From Alkalimarinus alittae (lineage in GTDB: Bacteria > Pseudomonadota > Gammaproteobacteria > Pseudomonadales > Oleiphilaceae), in contig NZ_CP100390.1 of assembly GCF_026016465.1 (NCBI RefSeq), positions 434,001 to 498,000 on the forward strand: 64,000 bases of DNA, in the 5' to 3' direction. How positions within the stretch are numbered: the stretch's first letter is position 1; every line of letters starts with the position of its first letter. A program made the translations under genes and the position numbers. Below, piece by piece: positions 37,064 to 46,296 of this stretch. The notes beneath the pieces were generated by a model that saw only the letters and a program-made list of their open reading frames with translations, was not told where the DNA came from and searched no databases.

Positions 37064-37095
37064 TTTGTAGCGCGCCTTAATAGGCGCGCTACAAA
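37064..37095. repeat. GC-rich inverted repeat downstream of pckA
   Basis: TTTGTAGCGCGCC (37064-37076) and GGCGCGCTACAAA (37083-37095) form a perfect 13-base stem with a TTAATA loop, 10 bases after the pckA stop on the minus strand. Together with the adjacent terminator it gives pckA two stacked 3' hairpins, which may stabilise its mRNA end. Confidence 0.8.
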
Positions 37096-37104
37096 GCTAA
37101 TCGC

Positions 37105-38640
37105 TTAACCCAGCTTAGGGCCGGCGTTAACAATTACATCAGACACGTCAAACTTCTTGAAGTTTTCAACAAACTGGCTGATCAAGTCTTGCTCTTTTGC
37201 ATCATAAGCTGCTTTATCATCCCATGTGTTTCTTGGGTTAAGTAACCCAGAATCAACACCAGGGATTTGCTTAGGTACTTCAAGATTAAGATTGTCGAGG
37301 TGTTCAGTTTCAGTATCGCTAATCTCGCCGTTCTGGATAGCGCTAATGATTGCACGAGTAGTTGGAATGCTAAAGCGAGTTCCAACGCCGTGTGAACCAC
37401 CTGTCCAGCCGGTGTTAACAAGATATACGCGACTACCAAACTCTTCCATACGCTTCATTAACAGTTCAGCATATTCGCCCGCAGGACGAGGGAAGAAAGG
37501 TGCACCGAAGCAAGTAGAGAAGGTAGACTTAAGTTTTGAGTCTGATCCCATTTCAGTTGAGCCAACAAGCGCTGTGTAGCCACTTAAGAAGTGATAGGCT
37601 GCTGCTTCTTTTGACAAGATAGATACAGGAGGTAAAACGCCTGTCATATCACAAGTCAAAAATACGATTGCTTTAGGTTCGCCTGCTAGGTTTTCAATAA
37701 CACGCTTTTCAACGTGCTCTAATGGATAGGCGCAACGGGTATTTTCAGTGAGTGATACGTCGTTATAGTCTGGAACACGAGTTTCAGGGTCAACCACTAC
37801 GTTTTCAACGATAGCACCAAAACGGATTGCATCCCAAATAATAGGCTCATTTTTCTGGCTTAGGTCGATACATTTTGCGTAGCAACCGCCTTCGATATTA
37901 AATACGGTACCTTTACCCCAACCATGCTCATCGTCGCCAATTAGAAAGCGTGATTCGTCTGCAGACAGGGTGGTTTTTCCAGTGCCTGAAAGGCCAAAGA
38001 ATAGACAGGTCTCACCGTCGTCGCCTACGTTTGCAGAGCAGTGCATTGGTAGTACGTCTTTTTCTGGAAGCAGGAAGTTTTGAACAGAGAACATGGCTTT
38101 TTTCATTTCGCCAGCGTAACTCATGCCTGCAAGTAATACTTTGCGTTGAGCAAAGTTAATCATTACCGTGCCATCGCTGTTTGTGCCATCTCTTTCTGGG
38201 TCGCATACAAAGCTAGCAACGTTTAGTATTTGCCATTCTTGCTTATCTGCAGGGTTATACTCGGTAGGGCGAATAAATAGGTTGCGCCCAAATAGGTTCT
38301 GCCAAGCCGTTTCAGTAGACACTTTTACGGCAAGATAATGATCAGGATCTGCGCCAACATGCAGGTGAGAAACAAAGCTATCTTTCTCTGCAAGGTACGC
38401 TTCGACACGATCCCAAAGAGCGTCGAATTTATCGGCGTCGAAAGGACGGTTAATCGGTCCCCAATGGATCAGATCTGAAGTGCTCGGCTCTTCAATGATA
38501 AATCGATCTAGTGGCGAGCGCCCTGTTCTTTTTCCGGTATTAATAACCAGAGATCCGTTATCGGCCAGTTGGCCTTCCTTACGTTCAAGCGCTTGCTCAA
38601 CAAGTTGAGCGGTGCTTAGATCAATATAAGTGTTACTCAC
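37105..38640 (-). CDS. pckA: Phosphoenolpyruvate carboxykinase (ATP)
   Basis: This 511-residue enzyme turns oxaloacetate into phosphoenolpyruvate with ATP, the entry step of gluconeogenesis. The kinase loop [16 protein letters not shown] lies near residue 215. Further conserved stretches are [11 protein letters not shown] near the start, MHCSANVG before the kinase loop and [12 protein letters not shown] near 415. It starts with GTG at 38640 after a GAGG site. Downstream of hslO as in E. coli, but with a 248-base gap, it probably has its own promoter. Confidence 0.96.
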   Translation of the reverse strand: MSNTYIDLSTAQLVEQALERKEGQLADNGSLVINTGKRTGRSPLDRFIIEEPSTSDLIHWGPINRPFDADKFDALWDRVEAYLAEKDSFVSHLHVGADPDHYLAVKVSTETAWQNLFGRNLFIRPTEYNPADKQEWQILNVASFVCDPERDGTNSDGTVMINFAQRKVLLAGMSYAGEMKKAMFSVQNFLLPEKDVLPMHCSANVGDDGETCLFFGLSGTGKTTLSADESRFLIGDDEHGWGKGTVFNIEGGCYAKCIDLSQKNEPIIWDAIRFGAIVENVVVDPETRVPDYNDVSLTENTRCAYPLEHVEKRVIENLAGEPKAIVFLTCDMTGVLPPVSILSKEAAAYHFLSGYTALVGSTEMGSDSKLKSTFSTCFGAPFFPRPAGEYAELLMKRMEEFGSRVYLVNTGWTGGSHGVGTRFSIPTTRAIISAIQNGEISDTETEHLDNLNLEVPKQIPGVDSGLLNPRNTWDDKAAYDAKEQDLISQFVENFKKFDVSDVIVNAGPKLG

Positions 38641-38888
38641 TTGTACCTCACCCTTTGCTGGTGTTTTATCACTATTTAGGCGCTTAAAACGGCGTATAAA
38701 TAGTGACCTAATAAATTCTGGGGCGCCATTATGCCAAAATGTGGAATAAAAAACGACTATTTGTGATTTTGATTGACGCTTTTGGTGATTATGTTAACGC
38801 AAAAAATTAGTAATTCTTTGATAAATCAAGATAAAACTGAATTCACTAATGCCGTTATTAAGACCTGTTATAGTCTGTAATAATCGTA

Positions 38889-39746
38889 TTAATGAAAACT
38901 ATTATTGCCAAATAATTGGTCAATCTCTGATTTTTCGTATCGGTATAATTCGTTGCAGAACTGGCAGCTGATTTCTATTGCCTTTTGCTCCGCTAAAATG
39001 TCATATATTTCATCTTGTCCAAGAGAAATGATGGTGCTTGCCGTGCGTTGTTTGCTACAGCTGCATTCAAACTGCACAGGCTCTTCAGGATAAATTGTTA
39101 CTTCCTCTTCATGATACAACCGCTTGAGGAGAGACTCGCCATCTAGTTTATGAATTTCATCAGCAGTTAGAGTGCTCGCTAATTGAGTGAGTCTATTCCA
39201 GGCGTCACTATCTTTTGCTTCGTTGTTTCGTGCAGGGAGTTGCTGTAAAAATAGCCCCGATGCAGACTCCTGGTCGCAAAAAAGCAGGATAAGGGTGCTC
39301 AGCTGCTCAGATTGTTCAAAGTATTGTATTAAACAGTCTGCGAGGGTGTTTTTTTCAAGTGGGACGATTCCTTGATAGCGCTGACCCTTGGTGGGGTCAA
39401 TTGTAATGGCAATTTGTGCAGCCCCTAGTTGGGCGGTTAATGACTCACTCGGTATATCGCCTTCCCATTGACCGATGGCTCTAACCTTTTTGTCATGGGT
39501 GCATTCAGCCATTAATAGCTTTACTGCACCGTCTCCTCTAGCTTGAACTGAAAGTATGCCTTCAAATTTTAACGTGCCACTCATGAGTACCGATGCTGCT
39601 AGGGCTTCACCTATTAATGTCTGTAATGGCGCAGGGTACTCTTTGCGCTGTTTAACGTCCTTGAAGCTTTTATTGAGTCGAACCAGCTCTCCTCTTATTT
39701 GGTGGTTGTCAAATAAAAAACGTTGGAAGGTATCGCTATGTTTCAT
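38889..39746 (-). CDS. hslO: Redox-regulated chaperone Hsp33
   Basis: This protein of about 285 residues is a holdase chaperone switched on by oxidation and unfolding. The zinc-binding redox switch at the C-terminus has the expected four cysteines, CSC near residue 228 and CQFC near 262. I chose the ATG at 39746 (MKHSDTFQRFLF), which matches the family start; a TTG at 39773 would add nine residues. It follows hslR closely and is part of the conserved yrfG-hslR-hslO group. Confidence 0.93.
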   Translation of the reverse strand: MKHSDTFQRFLFDNHQIRGELVRLNKSFKDVKQRKEYPAPLQTLIGEALAASVLMSGTLKFEGILSVQARGDGAVKLLMAECTHDKKVRAIGQWEGDIPSESLTAQLGAAQIAITIDPTKGQRYQGIVPLEKNTLADCLIQYFEQSEQLSTLILLFCDQESASGLFLQQLPARNNEAKDSDAWNRLTQLASTLTADEIHKLDGESLLKRLYHEEEVTIYPEEPVQFECSCSKQRTASTIISLGQDEIYDILAEQKAIEISCQFCNELYRYEKSEIDQLFGNNSFH

Positions 39747-39831
39747 GCTTTTAAGCCTATTTCTGGATATCAATGCTGTGTGTGCACGTTAAATGTGCTG
39801 AGTTCTTTTTATAACGGGTGGTGGTTCGGTG

Positions 39832-40245
39832 TTAGCTTTCATCAACGTTATTAATGTTCTCGAATCGATGTATTTGACGTCTCTGCTTTTTGTTGGGTCG
39901 CCTTGCTGGAGGTAGTTGACCTGCCATCATATGTTTACGGTCTGACGCAGCTTTTTCGCGTTTGGCTACGCTTTCGGTTGTTTCAGCATAGAGTAATACG
40001 GCTTCGGGGGCGCCTCGACGTTTGTCCGTTATAGCAAGCACCACGACCTCTTTTTCAACAAAACCTTGGCGTATGTTGAGGTGGGCGTCTAGTTCTATGG
40101 CTTTACCTGGTTTTGCTCGTGCGCCATTGTAGTGAACCTTGCCGCCCTCTACTGCGTCTTTAGCAATAGCCCGAGTTTTATAAAAACGAGCAGCCCAGAG
40201 CCACTTATCTAACCTAACTTTTGTAGATTCTTCGTTTTTTGCCAT
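39832..40245 (-). CDS. hslR: Ribosome-associated heat shock protein Hsp15
   Basis: This S4-domain RNA-binding protein of about 137 residues binds 50S subunits that still carry a nascent chain and helps recycle them. The S4 motif is VRLDKWLWAARFYKTRAIAK near the start, followed by GGKVHYNGARAKPG. The C-terminus is basic (RRPNKKQRRQIHRF). The family start MAKNEESTKV at 40245 is preferred over an upstream ATG at 40290 that would add a hydrophobic 15-residue extension not typical of Hsp15. Confidence 0.9.
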   Translation of the reverse strand: MAKNEESTKVRLDKWLWAARFYKTRAIAKDAVEGGKVHYNGARAKPGKAIELDAHLNIRQGFVEKEVVVLAITDKRRGAPEAVLLYAETTESVAKREKAASDRKHMMAGQLPPARRPNKKQRRQIHRFENINNVDES

Positions 40246-40350
40246 GTTAATGTTTACGGTCAGTGAAAAGAGGTAAATGATTATTATCAATAAGACGTAT
40301 TGTAGCAGTTTTCATTGATGAAAATCGAAGCCAGTTTGTAGGTAAATGTG

Positions 40351-41010
40351 CTAACTATTTTTAGCTGAGTGACGGTCAAAGCGATCGATTGAAGGGAATT
40401 CTTCATTATGTCTAGGTGGTTTCTGGCTGTCGGGCTGCGCAATCGAGTATATATGCTGAATTCCATATGTTTGTGCCGATTTTAGTACGGCTAAGCTGTC
40501 ATCGATGAGCATAGTGCGCCGCTTGTCAAAAGCCTCTATCGATTGAAGCTTGTCCCAGAACTCAGGGTTCTCTTTAGGCAGTTTAAGGTCGTGGGAACAA
40601 ACAATAGCGTCTACGTAATGGTCTAATCCTGTAATGCTAAGCTTTAGGTTTAAACTGTGATTATGCGCATTCGTTACCAATACAACGCGGTGATGAGTAT
40701 CTTGCAGTTCTTGTAGGAAGGTTTTGACGTGTGGTCTGAATGCAATTAAGTGCTGTATTTCTTGTTTTAATTGCATGATATTGACACCTAAATTGTCTGA
40801 CCAGAAATCAAGGCAGTACCAGTTCAATGTGCCTTCTTCTTTTTTGATGAGTTGTAGCAAGGTTTCACTAGCCTCAGCGGGTGCTACACCTTTGATATCC
40901 GCGTACCTTTCAGGTAAATGGGTCAACCAGAAGTAAGTATCAAAATGCAGATCAAGTAACGTGCCGTCCATGTCGAGAAATACGGAGTCAATGTCGTTCC
41001 ATTTGATCAT
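40351..41010 (-). CDS. yrfG: HAD-family GMP/IMP nucleotidase YrfG
   Basis: This 219-residue HAD phosphatase dephosphorylates purine monophosphates in E. coli. Motif I is DMDGTLLDL near residue 13 and motif II is VLVTNAHN near 110. Motif III is the Lys of LPKENPEF near 147, with motif IV MLIDDSLAVL near 167. The position before hslR and hslO is conserved from E. coli. It is divergent from cysQ. Confidence 0.9.
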   Translation of the reverse strand: MIKWNDIDSVFLDMDGTLLDLHFDTYFWLTHLPERYADIKGVAPAEASETLLQLIKKEEGTLNWYCLDFWSDNLGVNIMQLKQEIQHLIAFRPHVKTFLQELQDTHHRVVLVTNAHNHSLNLKLSITGLDHYVDAIVCSHDLKLPKENPEFWDKLQSIEAFDKRRTMLIDDSLAVLKSAQTYGIQHIYSIAQPDSQKPPRHNEEFPSIDRFDRHSAKNS

Positions 41011-41152
41011 GTGAAGGCTACCTAATGTGTATGTGAGGGAGTGAGCTTATTTTACGTTAGTTTTAATCAATAGTCAGTGTTGTGACTGATGCTAACTAGG
41101 CTGTTATATTAATGGATAATTTTTGAGGGGATGGACCTGTGGGACGTATATC

Positions 41153-42016
41153 ATGAATAAAGACAATCGGCACTTGATGGCTATGTTGCCTAAGCTTTTA
41201 AGCATTGCAGAGGAGGCGGGCGAAGCAATATTGAAAGTCTACAATGTTTCTGAAGATGAATCATCAGAAGGCGCGGATGTTGCGTTTTCAATAAAAGACG
41301 ATGACTCCCCAGTGACTAAAGCTGATTATGCTGCACATAAGGTTATAGCGACAGGCTTGAGACGCTTGGCGCCTGAAATACCGCTGCTCTCTGAGGAGGG
41401 CGATATTCCCCCTTTTGAAGAACGCGCTAGTTGGGAGCGGTATTGGCTCATTGATCCTTTGGATGGGACTAAAGAGTTTATTAGTCGAAATGGCGAGTAC
41501 ACCGTTAATATTGCATTAATAGATAACCATCAGCCGGTATTGGGGGTGGTTTATGTCCCTGTGAAAAATATTTTTTACTATGGCGTGAAAGGGCAGGGAA
41601 GTTGGAAAAAAACGCCTACAGGGGAATCATTGATTGCTGCCCGTAGTGTTAGCGCCGCTGACACTATTAAAATCGTGGCAAGTCGGAGACATGGCGCAGA
41701 AGCTGCTGAAAAAATGATGTCTGAAGCAGAGCGTGTTTTTGGCGGCGTTGAGCGAGTGAGTATGGGAAGCTCATTAAAAATTTGCATGCTAGCCGACGGG
41801 AGTGCTGACTGGTATCCAAGGCTAGCACTAACGTCTGAGTGGGATACTGCAGCTGCTCAGGCGGTATTAGAAGCTGCAGGTGGCGTTATGTATGATGATC
41901 AATTTAATAAATTAGAGTGTAATCGTAAAGATTCGTTGCTAAACCCGTATTTCCATGCGGTAGCAGATGGATCATATGACTGGAAGGCGTTAGTAGAAGG
42001 GGCGTTGCTACGTTAA
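41153..42016 (+). CDS. cysQ: 3'(2'),5'-bisphosphate nucleotidase CysQ
   Basis: This protein of about 287 residues is in the inositol monophosphatase family and hydrolyses PAP, the by-product of sulphate assimilation, to AMP. The lithium-sensitive phosphatase motifs are all present: PVTKADYAAH near residue 50, LLSEEGD near 80, WLIDPLDGTKEF near 100 and EWDTAAAQAVLEAAGG near 235. I chose the ATG at 41153; a TTG at 41123 would add ten residues. It is transcribed away from yrfG, as in Pseudomonas. Confidence 0.92.
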   Translation: MNKDNRHLMAMLPKLLSIAEEAGEAILKVYNVSEDESSEGADVAFSIKDDDSPVTKADYAAHKVIATGLRRLAPEIPLLSEEGDIPPFEERASWERYWLIDPLDGTKEFISRNGEYTVNIALIDNHQPVLGVVYVPVKNIFYYGVKGQGSWKKTPTGESLIAARSVSAADTIKIVASRRHGAEAAEKMMSEAERVFGGVERVSMGSSLKICMLADGSADWYPRLALTSEWDTAAAQAVLEAAGGVMYDDQFNKLECNRKDSLLNPYFHAVADGSYDWKALVEGALLR

Positions 42017-42034
42017 TAAACGGTGGTTTGCTAC

Positions 42035-42062
42035 TGTCACCCTCGCATCAGCAAGGGTGACA
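42035..42062. terminator. Hairpin between cysQ and the convergent small gene
   Basis: TGTCACCCT (42035-42043) and AGGGTGACA (42054-42062) form a perfect 9-base stem with a 10-base loop, 19 bases after the cysQ stop. It lacks a U-tract, so the terminator call is moderate. Confidence 0.5.
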
Positions 42063-42101
42063 TAAATATAGGCCGTGATGGCTTAGCACCTGAGAATTAG
42101 T

Positions 42102-42431
42102 TTATTGCTCAGACACTTTTTCTAACTTTCGGCCGCTCATGCTACAGCCAAGGCAGCGAACAAACGTTGCTTTGGCAGGACCAACAACCATAACTTCTGC
42201 TGCTTCCCCTGCATTACCGCCCAGAGCCGAAAATGGAAGTGATACAACATAAATAACGGTGCTTACAGCGGTCATTGCTAACAAAACGGGTCTTGCCACG
42301 AGTGCATCGCCCGTCATAGCCAGTGCAGATGGTGTTTCTTGAATGGTGTTTGCTGAGCTTACAGCAGGCAATGTTAGGCTTAATGTCGCAACTATGGCTA
42401 ACAAAGTGCGTACGAGTTTGGATCGCATCAA
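42102..42431 (-). CDS. Small exported protein of unknown function
   Basis: This 109-residue protein has a signal peptide (residues 1-27, ending VSSA) and a second hydrophobic stretch around 48-65. The conserved core LPFSALGGNAGEAAEVMVVG and the ending FVRCLGCSMSGRKLE resemble a family of small exported Pseudomonas proteins loosely labelled multidrug transporter, a label with no functional basis that I know of. Two cysteines near the C-terminus may be oxidised or bind metal. It sits alone between cysQ and mutM. Confidence 0.65.
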   Translation of the reverse strand: MMRSKLVRTLLAIVATLSLTLPAVSSANTIQETPSALAMTGDALVARPVLLAMTAVSTVIYVVSLPFSALGGNAGEAAEVMVVGPAKATFVRCLGCSMSGRKLEKVSEQ

Positions 42432-42661
42432 AACTTCTCCCGAAATGAGGTTGAACGCAGTTTAAAGTTGTAATTGTCTTAACTATAACAGGTATATTCC
42501 AACTGTCTAAAAAAATAGTTGAGAATTATCTTGCTATTGCCTGTTTTAAGAGCAGTTTTTACGAATCTCTAACATAAGATTACGGAACGTATTACTTTCT
42601 TGTTGAATGTGTTGTTTGATTGTGTAGGACGACGTTTCAGTCTGCGGGCGTTTTGATGACT

Positions 42662-43471
42662 TCAATGCTGACACTTAGGGCAATAAACGGTTGACCGTTG
42701 CCCTAGGCGAATTTCTTTTAATGTGGTCTTGCACTCAGTGCAAGGCTGACCGCCTCTACCATAAACCTTTAATTGCTGCTGAAAATACCCTGGCTTACCA
42801 TCACCACCTACGAAGTCCTTTAATGTCGTCCCTCCTTGGGTGATCGCAGTCTCAAGGGTTTTCTTTATATGATCGACAAACTTCGATATGCGTTTTTTGG
42901 ATAGTTTACCCGCAGGGCGTTTGGGGTGGATACCGCTGAGAAATAAAGCCTCATTAGCATAGATATTACCGACGCCGACCACGTTTTTGTTATCCATAAT
43001 AAATTGCTTTATCCCGGTTGTTTTATCCTTTGCTTGTTTATGTAAATAGTCGGCATTAAATGATGCCTCTAGTGGCTCGGGCCCTAGTTTTGAAAATAGA
43101 GAATGACTTTCCCAGTCCTTGACCCACAGCACAGACCCAAAGCGCCTAGGGTCGTTATATCTGATGATTTTGCCATCATTCATGTTTAGGTCAACATGAT
43201 CATGCTTGCCAATAGGGGTGTTATTCTCAACCACTCGAAGGTTTCCCGACATCCCTAAATGAATGATGATGTATCCCTTAGGTAGGTGCAGTATCAAGTA
43301 TTTGGCACGCCGTTCTAGTTTATGAACTAATGCCATTGATAGGGTGGTTAGTTCGTCAGATACAGGCCAGCGTAAGCGGCGCTCTCTAATGGTAACCGAA
43401 CGGATAGTGTTATGTTCGACGTAAGGGTGTATGCCTCGTCGGGTGGTTTCAACTTCTGGTAGTTCTGGCAA
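42662..43471 (-). CDS. mutM: Formamidopyrimidine-DNA glycosylase (Fpg)
   Basis: This 269-residue base-excision repair enzyme removes 8-oxoguanine and cuts the abasic strand. The N-terminus is the invariant MPELPEVETTRRG, where Pro2 is the nucleophile, so the start is fixed even though it is a TTG codon (43471). The H2TH region contains GVGNIYANEALF near residue 170, and a C-terminal zinc finger has CTEC and CPKC. AAGG lies 8 bases upstream. It follows rsmD by about 36 bases and may be co-transcribed with it. Confidence 0.95.
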   Translation of the reverse strand: MPELPEVETTRRGIHPYVEHNTIRSVTIRERRLRWPVSDELTTLSMALVHKLERRAKYLILHLPKGYIIIHLGMSGNLRVVENNTPIGKHDHVDLNMNDGKIIRYNDPRRFGSVLWVKDWESHSLFSKLGPEPLEASFNADYLHKQAKDKTTGIKQFIMDNKNVVGVGNIYANEALFLSGIHPKRPAGKLSKKRISKFVDHIKKTLETAITQGGTTLKDFVGGDGKPGYFQQQLKVYGRGGQPCTECKTTLKEIRLGQRSTVYCPKCQH

Positions 43472-43507
43472 GGTTTAACCTTTTTGTACTGTCTATGGGG
43501 TGTCTAT

Positions 43508-44119
43508 TTATTCGCAAATAAATAGCATGTAACGAACCTGACCTGCTTCTTTCTCTCTATGGAGTCGCCAATGAGTCGGAGTTTGGGGGCGCGCCGCTTC
43601 TTTTTCTATCTCAATATAAATATAAGCCCCTGTTGTGACAAATGGCTTGGATTTGAGTTGTTCAAGGCAGTCATATACTAGCCCGCAACGAAAAGGCGGG
43701 TCGACAAAAACGATATTGTATGGCGTGTCCGGTGTTGTGTTTTTAAGCCATTTAACCGCGTCCGTTGTTAAAACATCGGCATTGGTTGCTTGTAGCAGCT
43801 GAAGATTTTGCTTTAGCGAGCGGGTTGCAACAGGCGACTGATCAATGAATGTGACAGATGAGGCTTCTCTTGATAAGGCTTCAAGGCCAAGAGCGCCGCT
43901 CCCTGTAAATAGGTCAAGACAGCGTGCGCCGGGGATAATGGGTGAAACCCAATTAAACAGCGTCTCTCTTACTCTATCCGTGGTGGGTCTAAGTCCTTCG
44001 ATAGCTGAAAAAGAAAGGCGACGACTTCTCCATTGTCCCCCAATAATTCTGAGAGTGCTTTGAACTTCGCTGTTTTTGCGACCTTTGGCATTGTGTTTGT
44101 TGGGTTTTCGGTTGGCCAT
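43508..44119 (-). CDS. rsmD: 16S rRNA (guanine966-N2)-methyltransferase RsmD
   Basis: This 203-residue SAM-dependent enzyme methylates G966 of 16S rRNA during 30S assembly. The SAM site is CLDLFTGSGALGLEALSR near residue 67 and the catalytic motif is VFVDPPF near 140. The N-terminus is basic with the family stretch LRIIGGQWRSRRL and GLRPTTDRVRETLFNW. It is divergent from ftsY, the usual arrangement. Confidence 0.94.
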   Translation of the reverse strand: MANRKPNKHNAKGRKNSEVQSTLRIIGGQWRSRRLSFSAIEGLRPTTDRVRETLFNWVSPIIPGARCLDLFTGSGALGLEALSREASSVTFIDQSPVATRSLKQNLQLLQATNADVLTTDAVKWLKNTTPDTPYNIVFVDPPFRCGLVYDCLEQLKSKPFVTTGAYIYIEIEKEAARPQTPTHWRLHREKEAGQVRYMLFICE

Positions 44120-44366
44120 AATAGCAAGTAAGCGTATCCAGGTTAGAGTTTTTGTTGCGTTTTTTGAGGTCTAAGTTGTGGAGCATGTTAAAAGGGATTT
44201 GGCCTCGTTACAAATCAATAATAGAATAGGCGGCGCGATAAGGTTTGAATAATTGAAAGTATAAGGTTTAAGTGGCGGCTTCTCACTGGTTTAGTGTGTT
44301 TCGAAAGGGTAAGCTGAACATAATTCCTGTAACATTGATTGTAAATAAGCGAATAATGGTAATTAA

Positions 44367-45533
44367 GTGAATATGGATACAGTAAATTTCATTGCATTAG
44401 CTGTTTTGGCAGTTCTGGTTTTATTTTGGGTTATTGATTTTTACACGCTTAAAAGCCGTCGTCCTACCCCTAAAAAGGTCGAGCAGCGTCCAAGCGCCAA
44501 CGTTACTCAAACCGCCACCGCTATTGATTTAACTGCAGCGGCTCAAGATGCGGCAAAAAGAACCACAGCCGAGCCTGTTGCTCATACTGCAGGTGATGCA
44601 GCGGTAGATGAACCGGTTAACTTTTTCTCTCGTATTAAGTCAGGTCTAAGTCGAACAAGATCGACGCTTTCTGGCGGTATGGCAAGCTTGTTTTTAGGTC
44701 AGAAGACGATCGATGACGATTTACTAGAAGATATTGAAACATTGCTGTTATCTGCTGATGTCGGTGTTGAGGCGACGACACAAATCATAACGTCGCTCAC
44801 AGAAAAGGTTGAAAGAAACCAACTTTCTGACCCTGCAGCGCTAAACGAGTTGCTGCAGCAAGAGCTTACGGCGCTATTAGAAAACAGTAGCCAGCCATTG
44901 TCTATTGAAAACAATGGCCAACCTTTTGTTATTTTGATGGTGGGCGTTAATGGTGTAGGTAAAACCACCACTATCGGTAAGTTGGCGAAACGATTCCAGC
45001 AAGAAGGCAAGTCTGTGATGTTGGCAGCGGGTGATACATTCCGTGCTGCAGCTGTTGAGCAGTTACAAGTTTGGGGCGAAAGAAATAATGTACCGGTAGT
45101 TGCACAGCATACCGGTGCAGATAGTGCGTCTGTTATTTTTGATGCGGTGCAGTCAGCCCAAGCAAAAGGCGTTGATGTTGTTATAGCGGATACCGCAGGA
45201 AGGCTTCAAAACAAAGATAATCTAATGGCAGAACTAGAAAAAGTCGTGAGAGTTATGCAGAAATTAGACGGCGCAGCGCCTCATGAGGTCATGTTGGTTC
45301 TAGATGCAGGAACGGGGCAGAATGCGCTGAGTCAGGCCCAACTATTTAAGCAGGTCGTTGGGGTTTCGGGGATCACGCTCACCAAGCTAGATGGAACCGC
45401 CAAAGGCGGCATTATTTTTGCGATTGGTAAACAGTTAGGGTTACCTATTCGTTTTATTGGGGTGGGAGAACAGATTGATGACTTACGCCCATTTGATTCC
45501 GAAGAGTTTGTAAAAGCTCTATTTGATAAGTAG
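44367..45533 (+). CDS. ftsY: Signal recognition particle receptor FtsY with N-terminal membrane anchor
   Basis: This 388-residue SRP receptor GTPase docks ribosome-SRP complexes at the membrane. The NG domain (about 95-388) has G1 GVNGVGKTTTIGK, the insertion-box stretch AGDTFRAAAVEQL, G3 DTAGR and G4 TKLD. The usual acidic, Lys-rich amphipathic N-terminus is replaced by a hydrophobic segment FIALAVLAVLVLFWVIDFY (about 8-26), which looks like a true membrane anchor, followed by a basic stretch. The start is GTG at 44367 or ATG at 44373. It heads the conserved ftsY-ftsE-ftsX-rpoH run. Confidence 0.93.
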   Translation: MNMDTVNFIALAVLAVLVLFWVIDFYTLKSRRPTPKKVEQRPSANVTQTATAIDLTAAAQDAAKRTTAEPVAHTAGDAAVDEPVNFFSRIKSGLSRTRSTLSGGMASLFLGQKTIDDDLLEDIETLLLSADVGVEATTQIITSLTEKVERNQLSDPAALNELLQQELTALLENSSQPLSIENNGQPFVILMVGVNGVGKTTTIGKLAKRFQQEGKSVMLAAGDTFRAAAVEQLQVWGERNNVPVVAQHTGADSASVIFDAVQSAQAKGVDVVIADTAGRLQNKDNLMAELEKVVRVMQKLDGAAPHEVMLVLDAGTGQNALSQAQLFKQVVGVSGITLTKLDGTAKGGIIFAIGKQLGLPIRFIGVGEQIDDLRPFDSEEFVKALFDK

Positions 45534-45549
45534 TTGATTAAGCCTGCCG

Positions 45550-46296
45550 ATGATTAAGTTTGATAATATTTGTAAGCGTTATGAAGGCGGGCATGAAGCA
45601 CTGTCGCAGGTTAGTTTCCACCTGAAGCGTGGCGATATGGCGTTTTTGACCGGACATTCCGGGGCCGGTAAAAGTACGCTATTGAAGCTGATAATGCTAA
45701 TGGAGCGTCCGACCCGTGGTCAATTGATTGTGGGTGGGCAGAATGTAAACCGGATCCCGCGAAGACAAATTCCATATTTTAGGCGTCATATCGGCGTTGT
45801 TTTTCAAAACCATCACCTGCTTTTTGACCGAAGTGTATATGATAATGTGGCCTTGCCGCTTGAGATCACAGGGATGCCGCATCGCGAAATTGGTCGTCGA
45901 GTACGGGCAGCACTCGATAAAGTGGGTTTACTCAGTAAAGAGAAGCTAAACCCTATCCAACTTTCAGGCGGGGAGCAGCAACGTGTAGGTATTGCGCGTG
46001 CAGTTGTTAATAAACCTTCGTTATTATTGGCTGATGAGCCGACTGGTAACCTTGACCCTGATCTTTCATCCGACATCATGAACTTGTTTGAGCAGTTTAA
46101 CCAAGTAGGGGTTTCCGTATTGATTGCGAGTCATGATCTTGCCTTGATCGCCAACCTTAAATATCGGGTGCTTGAGTTAAGCGAGGGTCAATTAATAGAG
46201 AACCCTCGCAGTAACGCTGGGATCAGGTCGGCAAATACATCGGGTCATGATGACGTCTCGAATGACGAGTTTGGAGAAAACGATGGAGCCTGGTAA
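45550..46296 (+). CDS. ftsE: Cell division ATP-binding protein FtsE
   Basis: This 248-residue ABC ATPase pairs with FtsX at the septum to activate peptidoglycan hydrolases through the FtsX periplasmic loop. Walker A is [13 protein letters not shown] near residue 36, the signature is [14 protein letters not shown] near 140 and Walker B is [13 protein letters not shown] near 160. A hydrophilic tail of about 25 residues after LIENP is longer than in E. coli FtsE (222 residues). It starts 16 bases after ftsY and its end overlaps the ftsX start. Confidence 0.95.
   Translation: MIKFDNICKRYEGGHEALSQVSFHLKRGDMAFLTGHSGAGKSTLLKLIMLMERPTRGQLIVGGQNVNRIPRRQIPYFRRHIGVVFQNHHLLFDRSVYDNVALPLEITGMPHREIGRRVRAALDKVGLLSKEKLNPIQLSGGEQQRVGIARAVVNKPSLLLADEPTGNLDPDLSSDIMNLFEQFNQVGVSVLIASHDLALIANLKYRVLELSEGQLIENPRSNAGIRSANTSGHDDVSNDEFGENDGAW

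Noticed and set aside
37064-37095. Perfect GC-rich stem as a possible attC or REP element
   Set aside because: No core sites or other copies seen in the window; its position next to the pckA terminator suggests a 3' end hairpin.
40246-40290. Hydrophobic N-terminal extension of Hsp15
   Set aside because: Hsp15 is cytosolic and the family start is at 40245; the extension has no support.
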